From the NCBI RefSeq assembly GCF_017168335.1, contig NZ_JABFAU010000013.1:302944-366943 (forward strand): a stretch of DNA of 64,000 nucleotides. The letters run 5' to 3'. Source of the stretch: Rhodococcus sp. KRD162 (GTDB lineage Bacteria > Actinomycetota > Actinomycetes > Mycobacteriales > Mycobacteriaceae). Every line of letters begins with the position of its first letter. Within the stretch, counting starts at the first letter, position 1. The translations under genes were made by a program, and so were the position numbers. Positions 15,611 through 24,065 of this stretch are shown here, piece after piece. The notes under the pieces were generated by a model. It did no database searches, was not told the DNA's origin, and saw only the letters and a list, made by a program, of their open reading frames with translations.

Positions 15611-17914
15611 TCAGACCCCTTCGGCTCCCGAGTCCTTCTCCGGAGCCGTCTTCAACTTGGCACCTTCGATGTCGACGTTGGGAAGGATCTTGTCCAGCCA
15701 CTTCGGCAGCCACCAGGCCTTGTCGCCCAGCAGTGCCATCACCGATGGAATCAGCACCATCCGCACGACGAACGCGTCGAAGAAGACGGCCGCCGCGAGC
15801 GCGAATCCGATGGACTTGATGAACGAGTCCGGCTCGGCCATGAACGCGGCGAACACCGAGATCATGATGACTGCGGCCGAGGTGACCACACGTGCTCCGT
15901 ACTTGAAGCCGTTGACGACGGAGTCCTTGGCAGCGGCCCCGTGTACGAACTCCTCACGCATACGCGAGACCAGGAACACCTGGTAGTCCATTGCGAGACC
16001 GAACACGACACCGATGAGGAAGATCGGCATGAAGCTGACGATCGGCTGTGGGTTGGAGACGAGGCCCAGCCCACCCTCTTGGAAGATGAAAACCGTGGCG
16101 CCGAACGTTGCGAGCACGCTGAGCAGGAAGCCGAGCGTTGCCGTCAGCGGAACCAGAATCGAGCGGAACACCAGCATCAGCAGCACGAACGCCAAGCCGA
16201 CGACCACGGCCAGGTACGGAACCAGAGCGCTCTGCAACCGCTCGGAGATGTCGATTCCGATCGCGGTCTCGCCGGTCACTCCGTAGGAGACGCCGGCGCT
16301 TTGCTGCAATCCGCTCTCCGCATCGCGGAGATTGGCCACGAGCGCTTTGGTCTGGTCGCTGTTGGGTGTGCTCGACGGGGTGACGAGAATCTGGGCTGTG
16401 TCGCCCGCCTGGTTGACGGCCACGATCTGAGCATTCGTGACGTCGGATTGTTGTGTGATGGTGTCGACGACCTTGCCGAAGGATGCAGTGCGATCGGCCT
16501 CGGCGACGCCGGATGCGTCCGCGATGACGAGCAGTGGCCCGTTGCGTCCCGGCCCGAATGCCTTCTCGGTGACGTCGTAGGCCTGGCGAGCAGCCGTGGA
16601 CGGGTCTGCGGTGGCGATGGACGGAAGGGCGAGGGAGAGCCCGGTGGTCGGGCCCGCGATGACGCCGAGTAGAACGATTCCGCCGATGAGTCCCAGCGCG
16701 GGCTTCTTGACCAGGAATCGAGCCCACCGCAGACCGTTGGTGGGAGCGGCGTGCGGGTCCTCCGGGTCGGTGGTGTTGACGAATTTGACCTTGCCTGCGA
16801 AGGCCTTGCCTTTGTACAGGCCGAGCATGGCAGGCAGGAACGTCAGCGCGATCAATACGGCCACGAACACCGCGAAGCCGGCAGCAAGACCCATCTGGGA
16901 CAGGAATGGGATACCGACGACCCGCAGGGCGACGAGCGCGATGAGGACGGTGGCACCGGCGAACACGACAGCAGAACCGGCGGTGCCGACGGCGCGACCC
17001 ACGGCTTCCTCGCGATTGTGGGTGAGCGTGAGTTCGTGTCGATACCGCGCCAGAATGAACAGGGAGTAGTCGATCGCGACGGCGAGCCCGATCATGATCG
17101 CCAGGATCGGGGTGAACGAGGTGAGGCTGGCGAATCCGGATGCTGTGGTGATGGCCAGACTCGAGATGCCGATACCGACTATTGCCGTGATCAACGGCAA
17201 GCTGGCCGCGGCTGCGGAGCCGAACATGATGAGAAGGACGATTGCCGCGACGGCGAGGCCCACGATCTCCGAACTGCCACCGGGCGACGGGTTCTCCTGG
17301 GCGACGTTTCCGCCGAGGATGACCTTCAGGCCTGCGTCACGTGCGGGCTGGGCCGCTTCGTCGAGTTGGGTGCGGATCTGGTCGGTGACATCGGCGAGTT
17401 CGACGTTGATCGGCACGGTCACCGTGCCGACATTGCCGTCGGGGCTCAGTGGCGATGTGGCCGCGGCATCGGCTGCCACCTCGTCGGCCGGGGTTCCTGC
17501 CTCCGCGGCGGCGTTGGTGTAGCGCTCGATGATCGACTGGTTGGCCGCAACCGGGTTCGCCAGTGCGGGAGCGCCTTCGGCCGGCTTGGCGGCGTCGACC
17601 TTTTCGATCTCGGCGATGGTTGCATTCATGGCCGAGATGTATGCAGGGGTGTCGAGCGATTGGCCGTCGGGGGCCTGGAAGACGTATTCGGCACTGACTG
17701 CGGTCAGTGGGTCTTGCGCACTGCCGAAGCGCTCGGCCTGCAGATCCAGCGCGGCCTGCGCGGGTGTTCCCGGAATGGAGAACGAGTTGGCGGTGGGACC
17801 GGACAGCGTGGCTGCGCCCACTCCGGCAAGAATCAGTATCGCCAGCCACAGTCCGAGGACTACGCCTTTGCGTCGATACGCGAATCGTCCGATTCGGTAG
17901 AGGTAGGTGGCCAC
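15611..17914 (-). CDS. MMPL/RND-family transporter
   Basis: The 767-residue protein has the MMPL layout: a first membrane helix (residues 12-32), a large exported loop with the porter motif (LQAERFGSAQDPLTAV), five helices with GLAVAIDYSLFILARYRHEL, a second exported loop, and five more helices with FGLAMDYQVFLVSRMREE. The two Asp-Tyr pairs in the fourth and tenth helices are the family's proton-relay residues. The start is the GTG at 17914 with AGGAG seven bases upstream; the frame continues far upstream but only through the TetR gene. The TetR stop lies two bases before this start, so both are co-transcribed. Such proteins export lipids or drugs in mycolic-acid bacteria; substrate unknown. 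It lacks the extended C-terminal domain of MmpL3. Confidence 0.92.
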   Translation of the reverse strand: MATYLYRIGRFAYRRKGVVLGLWLAILILAGVGAATLSGPTANSFSIPGTPAQAALDLQAERFGSAQDPLTAVSAEYVFQAPDGQSLDTPAYISAMNATIAEIEKVDAAKPAEGAPALANPVAANQSIIERYTNAAAEAGTPADEVAADAAATSPLSPDGNVGTVTVPINVELADVTDQIRTQLDEAAQPARDAGLKVILGGNVAQENPSPGGSSEIVGLAVAAIVLLIMFGSAAAASLPLITAIVGIGISSLAITTASGFASLTSFTPILAIMIGLAVAIDYSLFILARYRHELTLTHNREEAVGRAVGTAGSAVVFAGATVLIALVALRVVGIPFLSQMGLAAGFAVFVAVLIALTFLPAMLGLYKGKAFAGKVKFVNTTDPEDPHAAPTNGLRWARFLVKKPALGLIGGIVLLGVIAGPTTGLSLALPSIATADPSTAARQAYDVTEKAFGPGRNGPLLVIADASGVAEADRTASFGKVVDTITQQSDVTNAQIVAVNQAGDTAQILVTPSSTPNSDQTKALVANLRDAESGLQQSAGVSYGVTGETAIGIDISERLQSALVPYLAVVVGLAFVLLMLVFRSILVPLTATLGFLLSVLATFGATVFIFQEGGLGLVSNPQPIVSFMPIFLIGVVFGLAMDYQVFLVSRMREEFVHGAAAKDSVVNGFKYGARVVTSAAVIMISVFAAFMAEPDSFIKSIGFALAAAVFFDAFVVRMVLIPSVMALLGDKAWWLPKWLDKILPNVDIEGAKLKTAPEKDSGAEGV

Positions 17915-17916
17915 AG

Positions 17917-18627
17917 TCAAGCTCCTCGGTTGTGTTCGGGCGAGTGGGTGGGAGATTCGGGGGCAGGAGTGGAGCCTGCGGAACGACCGGATAACGCAGG
18001 AGTGGAGCCTGCGGAACGACTCTGTGGTTCGGGTAGGCCGGCGCGGAGTTGGTCGAAGGCGTCCTCGACGAGGGCTTTGGGCGTCGGTCCTTGTCCGGCC
18101 GAGTCGTTCATCCAGATGCTCAGTGCTGCTGTGACCGCTCCGCCGACGGCCATCTGGAGCAGGTTCGGGTAGAGGTCGGTTTCGATGTCGGTGCCGGTTC
18201 GTTCGGCGATGGCTTCGCCCAGTTTGCGGGTCAGTGACTGGTGCATTTCGAGCTTGCGGGCCATGAGTGCGGGGTTGGCTTCGACCAGCCGGGCTGCGGC
18301 GAAGGTGTCGCCGAGGTCTCGTCCTGGGTCGACGACGAGGTTGATTGCTATGTGCCGCAACGAGTCCCAGATGGGCTCCGTCGACGGCCTGGATCGTAGG
18401 AGCTCGAACCATTCGAGGGCGGAGACTTCGATGTGGTGCAGAACAGCTTCTTCTTTATTGGAGAAGTAGTTGTGGAACGTGCGCGTGGAGACTCCCGCCT
18501 CGTGCGCGATGGCGTCGGCGGTGACTGCGTCGAAGCCGTGTTCCTTGCCGAGACGTACCGCGGCCTGGCCGAGGGCGTCGCGGGTGGCTGCCTTCTTCAT
18601 GTCGCGAAGGCCGGGCGTGGAAGTCAC
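17917..18627 (-). CDS. TetR-family repressor of the MMPL exporter
   Basis: The roughly 236-residue regulator has a TetR DNA-binding domain: LGQAAVRLGKEHGFDAVTADAIAHEAGVSTRTFHNYFSNKEEAVLHHI. The C-terminal ligand-binding helices are followed by a low-complexity tail with two copies of RSAGSTPA, encoded by a 25-base sequence repeated at a 33-base period (17963-18020). A GTG at 18627 is preferred over a TTG at 18636; neither has a strong ribosome site. It forms an operon with the MMPL gene two bases downstream. A 40-bp nested palindrome at 18644-18683, immediately upstream, is the obvious operator, so autoregulation is likely. Confidence 0.9.
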   Translation of the reverse strand: MTSTPGLRDMKKAATRDALGQAAVRLGKEHGFDAVTADAIAHEAGVSTRTFHNYFSNKEEAVLHHIEVSALEWFELLRSRPSTEPIWDSLRHIAINLVVDPGRDLGDTFAAARLVEANPALMARKLEMHQSLTRKLGEAIAERTGTDIETDLYPNLLQMAVGGAVTAALSIWMNDSAGQGPTPKALVEDAFDQLRAGLPEPQSRSAGSTPALSGRSAGSTPAPESPTHSPEHNRGA

Positions 18628-18643
18628 GGTTACCAACGTACGG

Positions 18644-18683
18644 AACTTGCACGTTTCTGCAAGTTTGCAGCAGTGTGCAAGTT
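18644..18683. promoter_or_regulatory. Nested palindromic operator of the TetR-MMPL operon
   Basis: Outer arms AACTTGCAC (18644-18652) and GTGCAAGTT (18675-18683) and an inner perfect palindrome CTGCAAGTTTGCAG (18657-18670) share the same centre. The motif CTTGCA/TGCAAG thus occurs several times, enough for two TetR dimers. It ends 17 bases before the GTG start of the TetR gene. Confidence 0.75.
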
Positions 18684-18723
18684 TGTGGACCTCGTCACAC
18701 CTGACGGTACGGGGTGACTCAGC

Positions 18724-19182
18724 TCATCGACGAGCCCATGCGGCCGGTTCGCTGATCAGCTCGTTGACGAAGTTCGGCAGATCATCGTCGACGATGTCCG
18801 CCAGCGACACCGATTCGAGGACCGAACGCAGATTGGCACGGACCGCCAACCACACCCGCGTCAATGGTTCCGCCGGACCGGAATACTCCGCATCCTCGGG
18901 CCGTTGCCCACGCACCGATGCCAACGGTCCATCGATAGCCCTCATCACATCGGCAACCGAAATGTCCGACGCTTCCCGCGCCAACCAGTAGCCGCCGTCG
19001 GGTCCCCTTCTACTGCGCACCAGGTCCGCGCGACGCAGATCCGAGAGCACCGATTCGAGAAACTTGTGCGGAATCCCCTGAGCCACGGCGAGGGCCTCCG
19101 CCTTCGCAGGCCCTCCCCCATCGACGGCGGCGAGTTCGACGAGCGTCCGCACTGCATAGTCCGCCTTGGCCGTGATGTGCAC
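18724..19182 (-). CDS. Rrf2-family transcriptional regulator lacking cysteines
   Basis: The 152-residue protein begins with MHITAKADYAVRTLVELA, the classic Rrf2 N-terminus, followed by IPHKFLESVLSDLRRADLVRSRRGPDGGYWLAREASDISVADVMRAIDGPL, the winged helix and linker. There is no cysteine, so it cannot hold the iron-sulfur cluster of IscR, NsrR or RsrR in the usual way and is closer in type to CymR-like members. A perfect 8-bp inverted repeat (19189-19209) lies directly upstream of its ATG. The next gene on the other strand, at 19380, encodes a sterol desaturase-type protein and could be a target, with autoregulation probable. The effector is unknown. Confidence 0.9.
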   Translation of the reverse strand: MHITAKADYAVRTLVELAAVDGGGPAKAEALAVAQGIPHKFLESVLSDLRRADLVRSRRGPDGGYWLAREASDISVADVMRAIDGPLASVRGQRPEDAEYSGPAEPLTRVWLAVRANLRSVLESVSLADIVDDDLPNFVNELISEPAAWARR

Positions 19183-19188
19183 GCTCGA

Positions 19189-19209
19189 TTCCTATCATTT
19201 CGATAGGAA
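19189..19209. promoter_or_regulatory. Rrf2-type operator dyad
   Basis: TTCCTATC (19189-19196) and GATAGGAA (19202-19209) flank ATTTC. The perfect 8-bp inverted repeat starts seven bases upstream of the Rrf2 gene's start codon, which suggests autoregulation. It also lies in the region shared with the divergent sterol desaturase-type gene. Confidence 0.6.
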
Positions 19210-19379
19210 ATTAGCGAGCGGCTGCCGGATAGCCGTCGATCTCGTGCACAGCAGCCAACACGGAGGCACATGCGGGAAGGTCCGCATCCGAACGACGACG
19301 AATCGACACTCAGCGATCCTAGAATCACCAATTTTGCGTTACAGTTCACCTTTACGTGTCACGCTTATTCGGGGGTTCG

Positions 19380-20300
19380 ATGAACGAGTGGATCAGTTCG
19401 GCTTGGAACGCACTGCCGGAACCGCTGCGTGACCCCGTGGCGTTGGCCATCCCCGCGTTCGCACTACTGCTGGCGATCGAGTGGATCGCCGCCGCGAAGC
19501 TCGAGGACGGCGAACGCGGCAGTTATTCCGCCAGGGATGCGCGCTCGAGCCTGAGCATGGGCCTGGTGTCCATCGCTACCACCACTCTCTGGAAGACACT
19601 CGGACTGGTGGCCTACACGGCCCTCTACGTCTACGTCGCACCGTGGCATCTCCCCGCCGACGCCTGGTACACCTGGGTGATCCTGATCCTGGGCGTCGAC
19701 CTGTTGTTCTACGGATACCACCGCATCGCACACCGCACCCGGCTGATCTGGGCCACACACCAGTCCCACCATTCGAGCGAGTACTTCAACTTCGCTGCCG
19801 CGCTGCGACAGAAATGGAACAACAGCGGCGAGATCATCATGTGGCTACCGCTCCCCCTGCTGGGGATGCCGCCGTGGATGGTGTTCGTCGGGTTCTCGAT
19901 CAACCTCGTCTACCAATTCTGGGTGCACACCGAGCGCATCGACAGGCTTCCGCGTGCGTTCGAGTTCGTCTTCAACACGCCTTCGCATCACCGCGTCCAT
20001 CACGGTCGCGATCCGCAATATCTCGACAAGAACTACGGCGGCATCCTCATCATCTGGGATCGCCTGTTCGGCACTTACGCCGAGGAGGTCGAGCGGCCGA
20101 ACTACGGACTCACCAAACCCGTCGACACGTTCAACATCTGGACCCTTCAGACACACGAATACCGCAACATCGCACGGGATGTCGCGGCATCGCACTCGTG
20201 GAAAGAACGCGTCGGATACCTCCTCGGACCGCCCGGATGGACGCCTGCGGCCGGACGAGTACCGGCTACTGCCGGCTCAGATCGACCACAAAGTCCATAG
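19380..20300 (+). CDS. Sterol desaturase/fatty acid hydroxylase-family membrane protein
   Basis: The 306-residue protein has four or five hydrophobic segments and the histidine clusters of the fatty acid hydroxylase superfamily: HRIAH, HQSHH, HTERI and HHRVHHG, which bind a di-iron centre at the cytoplasmic face. The ATG at 19380 is preceded by GGGGG. Such enzymes hydroxylate or desaturate lipids; the substrate is unknown. The last 30 residues look altered: a second, degraded copy of this tail lies 4.2 kb downstream (24369-24485), where the same frame ends a few codons earlier at TGA in ...PATAGSD. Here the stop codon was lost and translation continues to GSDRPQSP. See the island finding. Confidence 0.9.
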   Translation: MNEWISSAWNALPEPLRDPVALAIPAFALLLAIEWIAAAKLEDGERGSYSARDARSSLSMGLVSIATTTLWKTLGLVAYTALYVYVAPWHLPADAWYTWVILILGVDLLFYGYHRIAHRTRLIWATHQSHHSSEYFNFAAALRQKWNNSGEIIMWLPLPLLGMPPWMVFVGFSINLVYQFWVHTERIDRLPRAFEFVFNTPSHHRVHHGRDPQYLDKNYGGILIIWDRLFGTYAEEVERPNYGLTKPVDTFNIWTLQTHEYRNIARDVAASHSWKERVGYLLGPPGWTPAAGRVPATAGSDRPQSP

Positions 20301-20341
20301 TTCCCGAGGCGACGAGCGTGTCCCCGGACAAGAGCACCTCC
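20281..20341 (-). pseudogene. Remnant of a YceI gene 3' end
   Basis: Bases 20281-20310 match 24481-24510 and bases 20303-20341 match 24578-24616 (34 of 39 identical), both inside the intact YceI gene at 24466-25155. The copy here lacks about 75 bases between two CCCGA words and diverges after 20341. It overlaps the last codons of the sterol desaturase-type gene. It is the left boundary of the IclR/fusion/permease block. Confidence 0.75.
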
Positions 20342-20416
20342 GCGGGTGGGTTTCTCGTGCCCCGACCTCACTCGAAAGCGTTGGCGCACACGTCGTGAAC
20401 TCGTCGGCACCGGACG

Positions 20417-21166
20417 CTACATGTGTTCGCCTATGGATCGAGCCGCAGACATCAGTTGGGGACGAAGGTTCATCATCTGCTCCTCCGAAAGCGTGTCGTC
20501 GTGAGCCACGATGTTGATGGCACCAGGGAGGTCTCCGTCGGACGTACGAATCGGGGCAGTGAGGCTGACGGTGCCGAGTTGGCGTTCGGACAGGCTCAGA
20601 TGATAGCCGTGGTGCCTGATTTCCTGAAGCTCTCGAACCAGCTCGTCGCGGGACTGAGCACGTCCGTCCGCCAAGTCCTCGTTGGAGTCCACGGGTAACA
20701 GGCCATCGAGCTCTTCGCTCGACAGGTAGGCCAAGAAGATCTTTCCGCCGCCGCGGGTGAGCTCGAGACGGTGTCCGATCGGGAGCTGATAACGCATCGG
20801 GTGCGGCGCTTCGACCCGGCAGGTGAGCACGCGCGTATCGCCCGTGCGTACATAGATCGAGGACGTCAATCCTGTGGTCTCGGTCAGACTTTGCAAGACC
20901 GGGAACGATGCAGCGCTCAGCCGGTCTTGGAGAGTGAAAGCGCGTGCCAGCGAGAGCACCGATGGACCCACGGTATAGCCCGCTTCGGACGCTCTCAGAT
21001 ACCCCCGCTGGACGAGCGTGGTCGCCAACCGTTGCGTAGTCGCCAGATGAAGACCGGTCTGCCTGGATATCTGGCTCAGTTTCACCGGGCTCCGCACGGT
21101 GCTCACGTAGTCGACGATGTCCAACGATCGCTCGACGGTTCTGCCTCGATTGTTGTTTTCCGCCAT
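20417..21166 (-). CDS. IclR-family transcriptional regulator
   Basis: The 249-residue protein has an N-terminal winged helix (RTVERSLDIVDYVSTVRSPVKLSQISRQTGLHLATTQRLATTLVQRGYL) and a C-terminal effector domain with the family's GTVSLTAPIRTSDGDLPGAINIVAH. The ATG at 21166 has GGAGGAG seven bases upstream; the frame continues into the promoter without family-like sequence. It is divergent from the dehydrogenase-RraA fusion and permease genes, the standard layout for an IclR regulator of a catabolic operon. The inducer is probably the imported acid or its breakdown product. Confidence 0.92.
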   Translation of the reverse strand: MAENNNRGRTVERSLDIVDYVSTVRSPVKLSQISRQTGLHLATTQRLATTLVQRGYLRASEAGYTVGPSVLSLARAFTLQDRLSAASFPVLQSLTETTGLTSSIYVRTGDTRVLTCRVEAPHPMRYQLPIGHRLELTRGGGKIFLAYLSSEELDGLLPVDSNEDLADGRAQSRDELVRELQEIRHHGYHLSLSERQLGTVSLTAPIRTSDGDLPGAINIVAHDDTLSEEQMMNLRPQLMSAARSIGEHM

Positions 21167-21254
21167 GAGTTGCTCCTCCGTCGCCGTGCGCGCCTCCCAT
21201 TGTGGCAAGAAACCCTCACCCTGCGAGTCCGACAGCAGGTGGGCAATCAGGTGG

Positions 21255-21285
21255 TTGACATCACAGTGACTCGGAACACTATGAT
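21255..21285 (+). promoter_or_regulatory. Probable promoter of the fusion-permease operon
   Basis: A perfect TTGACA (21255-21260) is followed 19 bases later by TATGAT (21280-21285); CACTAT at 21277-21282 gives 16-base spacing instead. It lies 58 bases upstream of the start codon, in the region shared with the divergent iclR gene. Confidence 0.5.
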
Positions 21286-21342
21286 GATCTTCAACACTCA
21301 CCCAGTGATAGTTCATTGCATTCAGCGATAGGGGCTCTCAAA

Positions 21343-22707
21343 ATGAAGGTTGCAATTCTCGGACTCGGCGAAGCGGGCAAGATCTTTGCCGAGGGCTTCG
21401 CCGGGCAAGGCCATGAGGTCTCGGGGTTCGACCCTGCCGATATCCACATCGACGCAAGCGTCGTTCGATGCACGTCCATCGCGGACGCCGTGACGGGCGC
21501 AGAGGTCGTACTGAGTCTGACCACGGCTGCGCATGCTGCGTCGGCAGCGGCCGAAGCGGCTCCTCACCTGCAGAACGACACGGTCTACATCGACCTCAAC
21601 TCCGGCTCACCCAGACTCAAGGAACAGGTTCGAGACGCGATCTCGGAGCGACCGAATCCAGGTGTGGAGGTCGTCGATGGGGCAGTCATCGGGTCGGTCA
21701 GAAGTTTCGGGGAGAAGGTCGAGGTACTGCTGGCCGGGCCTGCGGCCGAGGAGGCCCACCGTCGGTTCACGCTCCTGGGAGGTTCTCCACTGGTGGTCGG
21801 TGCAGAGCTCGGAGCAGCATCGCGGCGCAAGCTCCTGCGCAGCGTCTTCATGAAAGGGCTAGGCGGTCTGATCAGTGAGTCCATGGACGCCGCCGACCAG
21901 GTGGGTGATCCGGAGTGGATGCAGCAGCAGATCTCCGCGACATTGACCGACGGCACCTCCGGAGTCGACCGGCTGCGATCAGGAACGATGCTCCATGCAG
22001 CTCGTCGCGGGAAGGAACTCTCGGACAGCTTGTCGAACCTGCCGGGTGCAGAGTCTGCATGGCCGGTGACAAGCGCAGCTCGGGAGTACCACCTACGCGC
22101 GGCCAGGACCGATGCCGAGGACCTGACGAATCGACTCGCGGACGTTCCGACTGCTGCACTCGGCGATGCCGGTGACCGATTGGGTTTGCTGGATGCGAAA
22201 GTCAAGCAGGTTTGGGACAGCCCCGCAGTAGCCGGCCGTGCACTCACTGTGTGGACGAGACCAGGCGACAACGCAGCAGTGCACCGGGCACTCGATGTTG
22301 CCCGGCCCGGCGACATTTTGGTGGTAGCCGCGGGCGGCCACATCGAGCGTGCCCTGATGGGTGAGCTCATCGCTGAGCGTGCCATCTCCAAGGGGATTCG
22401 TGCGTTCATCACCGACGGTGCGGTTCGCGACGCTACCGAGCTGGCCAAGATCGGTTTCCCTGTGTGGGCCGGTGGCATCTCTCCGGCAGGACCGTACAAG
22501 GACGGGCCCGGTCGCACCGAGGTGCCGATCTCCATCGGAGGTGTGGCGTGCATGCCCGGGGACTACGTCGTCGCCGATGCCGATGGTGTGATCGTGGTGC
22601 CATCTGCTGAGGTCGAAGCCGTGTTGCGACGAGGTCAGGCCGTGTTGGCCGAGGAAGAGCGACGCCGCGGCGACATTCTTCGAGCACGCAAAGAGGGGAA
22701 GTCCTGA
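21343..22707 (+). CDS. Fusion of a 6PGDH-like dehydrogenase and an RraA/HMG-aldolase domain
   Basis: The 454-residue protein joins two enzymes. Residues 1-265 form a beta-hydroxyacid dehydrogenase-like unit: Rossmann motif MKVAILGLGEAGKIFAEGF, then a helical domain of the DUF1932 type (LGAASRRKLLRSVFMKGLGGLISESM). Residues about 270-450 are RraA/4-hydroxy-4-methyl-2-oxoglutarate aldolase-like, with GDILVVAAGGHIERALMGELIA and DGAVRDATEL; the Arg-Asp pair is present and the acidic residue 21 positions earlier is Glu. The ATG at 21343 has AGGGG upstream. Its stop overlaps the permease start (TGATG). A plausible role is oxidation and retro-aldol or decarboxylation steps on the imported acid; the substrate is not known. 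Confidence 0.88.
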   Translation: MKVAILGLGEAGKIFAEGFAGQGHEVSGFDPADIHIDASVVRCTSIADAVTGAEVVLSLTTAAHAASAAAEAAPHLQNDTVYIDLNSGSPRLKEQVRDAISERPNPGVEVVDGAVIGSVRSFGEKVEVLLAGPAAEEAHRRFTLLGGSPLVVGAELGAASRRKLLRSVFMKGLGGLISESMDAADQVGDPEWMQQQISATLTDGTSGVDRLRSGTMLHAARRGKELSDSLSNLPGAESAWPVTSAAREYHLRAARTDAEDLTNRLADVPTAALGDAGDRLGLLDAKVKQVWDSPAVAGRALTVWTRPGDNAAVHRALDVARPGDILVVAAGGHIERALMGELIAERAISKGIRAFITDGAVRDATELAKIGFPVWAGGISPAGPYKDGPGRTEVPISIGGVACMPGDYVVADADGVIVVPSAEVEAVLRRGQAVLAEEERRRGDILRARKEGKS

Positions 22708-24056
22708 TGCCCACCGCACTGATCGCCCTGGCGGTTTTCATCACGGTCATCGTGGTGTGGAACGTGGTGGTCAAACGCAACATGGGCGAGGCGATGATCC
22801 TCGGATTCCTCTCCACCCTGCCGTTCGCGGGCCTCGACGCACCTGCCGTGGCCGTGGAGTCCATGGTCGACGCAACGGAGTCCGAGGTTCTCTACGCCGC
22901 TGCCGGCTTCGTGTTCATGACGTACTTCGTCGAGCGTGTGGGAGTCATCGACAAGCTGGTGAGCATTCTCTCCGGAGCGCTGGGTCGCGTTCGCGGTGGC
23001 CCCGCCTTCGTCGACGTCGTCGCCTCTGGATTGATGGGCGCACTCGCCGGGGGATCCAACACGGGCAACGCTGCCGCCTCCGGCTCGATCACCGGACCCT
23101 GGATGGTCAGGTCGGGCTGGAAGCAATCCCGAGCAGCCACGGTGATAGCCGGCAACGCGGGCCTGGGTGCGGCGGTTCCGCCGAGCGCCTCCATGATCAT
23201 CATGATCGGTTTCGCCGGAACCATGGTGACCACAAGTCAGGTCTACGTGGCGCTGCTCGTTGCAGGTCTGTATCAGGTTCTCTGGCGGGTTGCTCTGACC
23301 TTGTGGTTCGTCCGCCGCGACGGCGTCCACCGCGAGGCCGACCACGACAGCAACACGTTGCGGGCCGCTCTGGCCACCGGATGGCCTTCGACGTTGATCA
23401 TTCTCGGGGCCCTGATTCCGATCTTCCTGACCGTCGGTCCGCTGTCGGACGCGCTCGTCGCATCCGGAAACTACGGAGAGTCCCTCGATGAGATCTCCCT
23501 GATCGTCTGGATCCCGGTGCTGATCATCGCTATCAGCGCCATCGTCGCATGGCGCGAACTACCCCGAACTCTGCGGGGTTGGGCCGAGTTCATGGCCGGC
23601 AGCGTCCCGCATTTCTTCACCATCGGGGTCCTGCTGTACTTCGCCATCTCCGCGAGCGAAGTGCTCGATCGGCTGGGTTTGGCGGAGGATGTCGATTCCA
23701 TCGTGAGCGGGCTGGACATTCCGGTCTGGTTGCTGGTGACGCTCGTGGGAGCCCTGGTGGTCTTGGTGGCCGGACCGTTGTCATCGACCGCAACACTCTC
23801 CGCTGTCGGGCAGGTCTCCCTCGTCACCCTGGTCGGGGCTGGTGTCAACCCACTGTTGGCGGTGATCGCGCTGTTGATTTTCGCGTCCACCGAGGGGGCG
23901 TCTCCGCCGGCCTCGGGGTCGATCTTCGTTGCCTGCGGTATCACCGGCGCCAAACCCGAGAGCACCTTCGTTCCACTCATCATCTATTACGTCCTGCCCA
24001 TCACCGCGCTCGGTGTTCTCGTCGCCTTGGGCATCATCCCGATACCGATCACGTAG
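22707..24056 (+). CDS. DctM-like (TRAP large subunit-type) permease
   Basis: The 449-residue membrane protein has about 12 hydrophobic segments and features of the ion-transporter superfamily that holds TRAP large subunits and GntP/CitMHS carriers: GGSNTGNAAASGSITG, GNAGLGAAVPPSASMIIMIGFAG, and the mirrored C-terminal half ASTEGASPPASGSIFVACGITGAKPE. It is coupled by a one-base overlap to the fusion enzyme and followed nine bases later by an 82-residue two-helix protein. No periplasmic DctP-type binding protein lies nearby, so it may act as a secondary carrier or use a distant binding protein. Likely substrate: an organic acid used by the fusion enzyme. Confidence 0.82.
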   Translation: MPTALIALAVFITVIVVWNVVVKRNMGEAMILGFLSTLPFAGLDAPAVAVESMVDATESEVLYAAAGFVFMTYFVERVGVIDKLVSILSGALGRVRGGPAFVDVVASGLMGALAGGSNTGNAAASGSITGPWMVRSGWKQSRAATVIAGNAGLGAAVPPSASMIIMIGFAGTMVTTSQVYVALLVAGLYQVLWRVALTLWFVRRDGVHREADHDSNTLRAALATGWPSTLIILGALIPIFLTVGPLSDALVASGNYGESLDEISLIVWIPVLIIAISAIVAWRELPRTLRGWAEFMAGSVPHFFTIGVLLYFAISASEVLDRLGLAEDVDSIVSGLDIPVWLLVTLVGALVVLVAGPLSSTATLSAVGQVSLVTLVGAGVNPLLAVIALLIFASTEGASPPASGSIFVACGITGAKPESTFVPLIIYYVLPITALGVLVALGIIPIPIT

Positions 24057-24065
24057 GAGCTCTGC

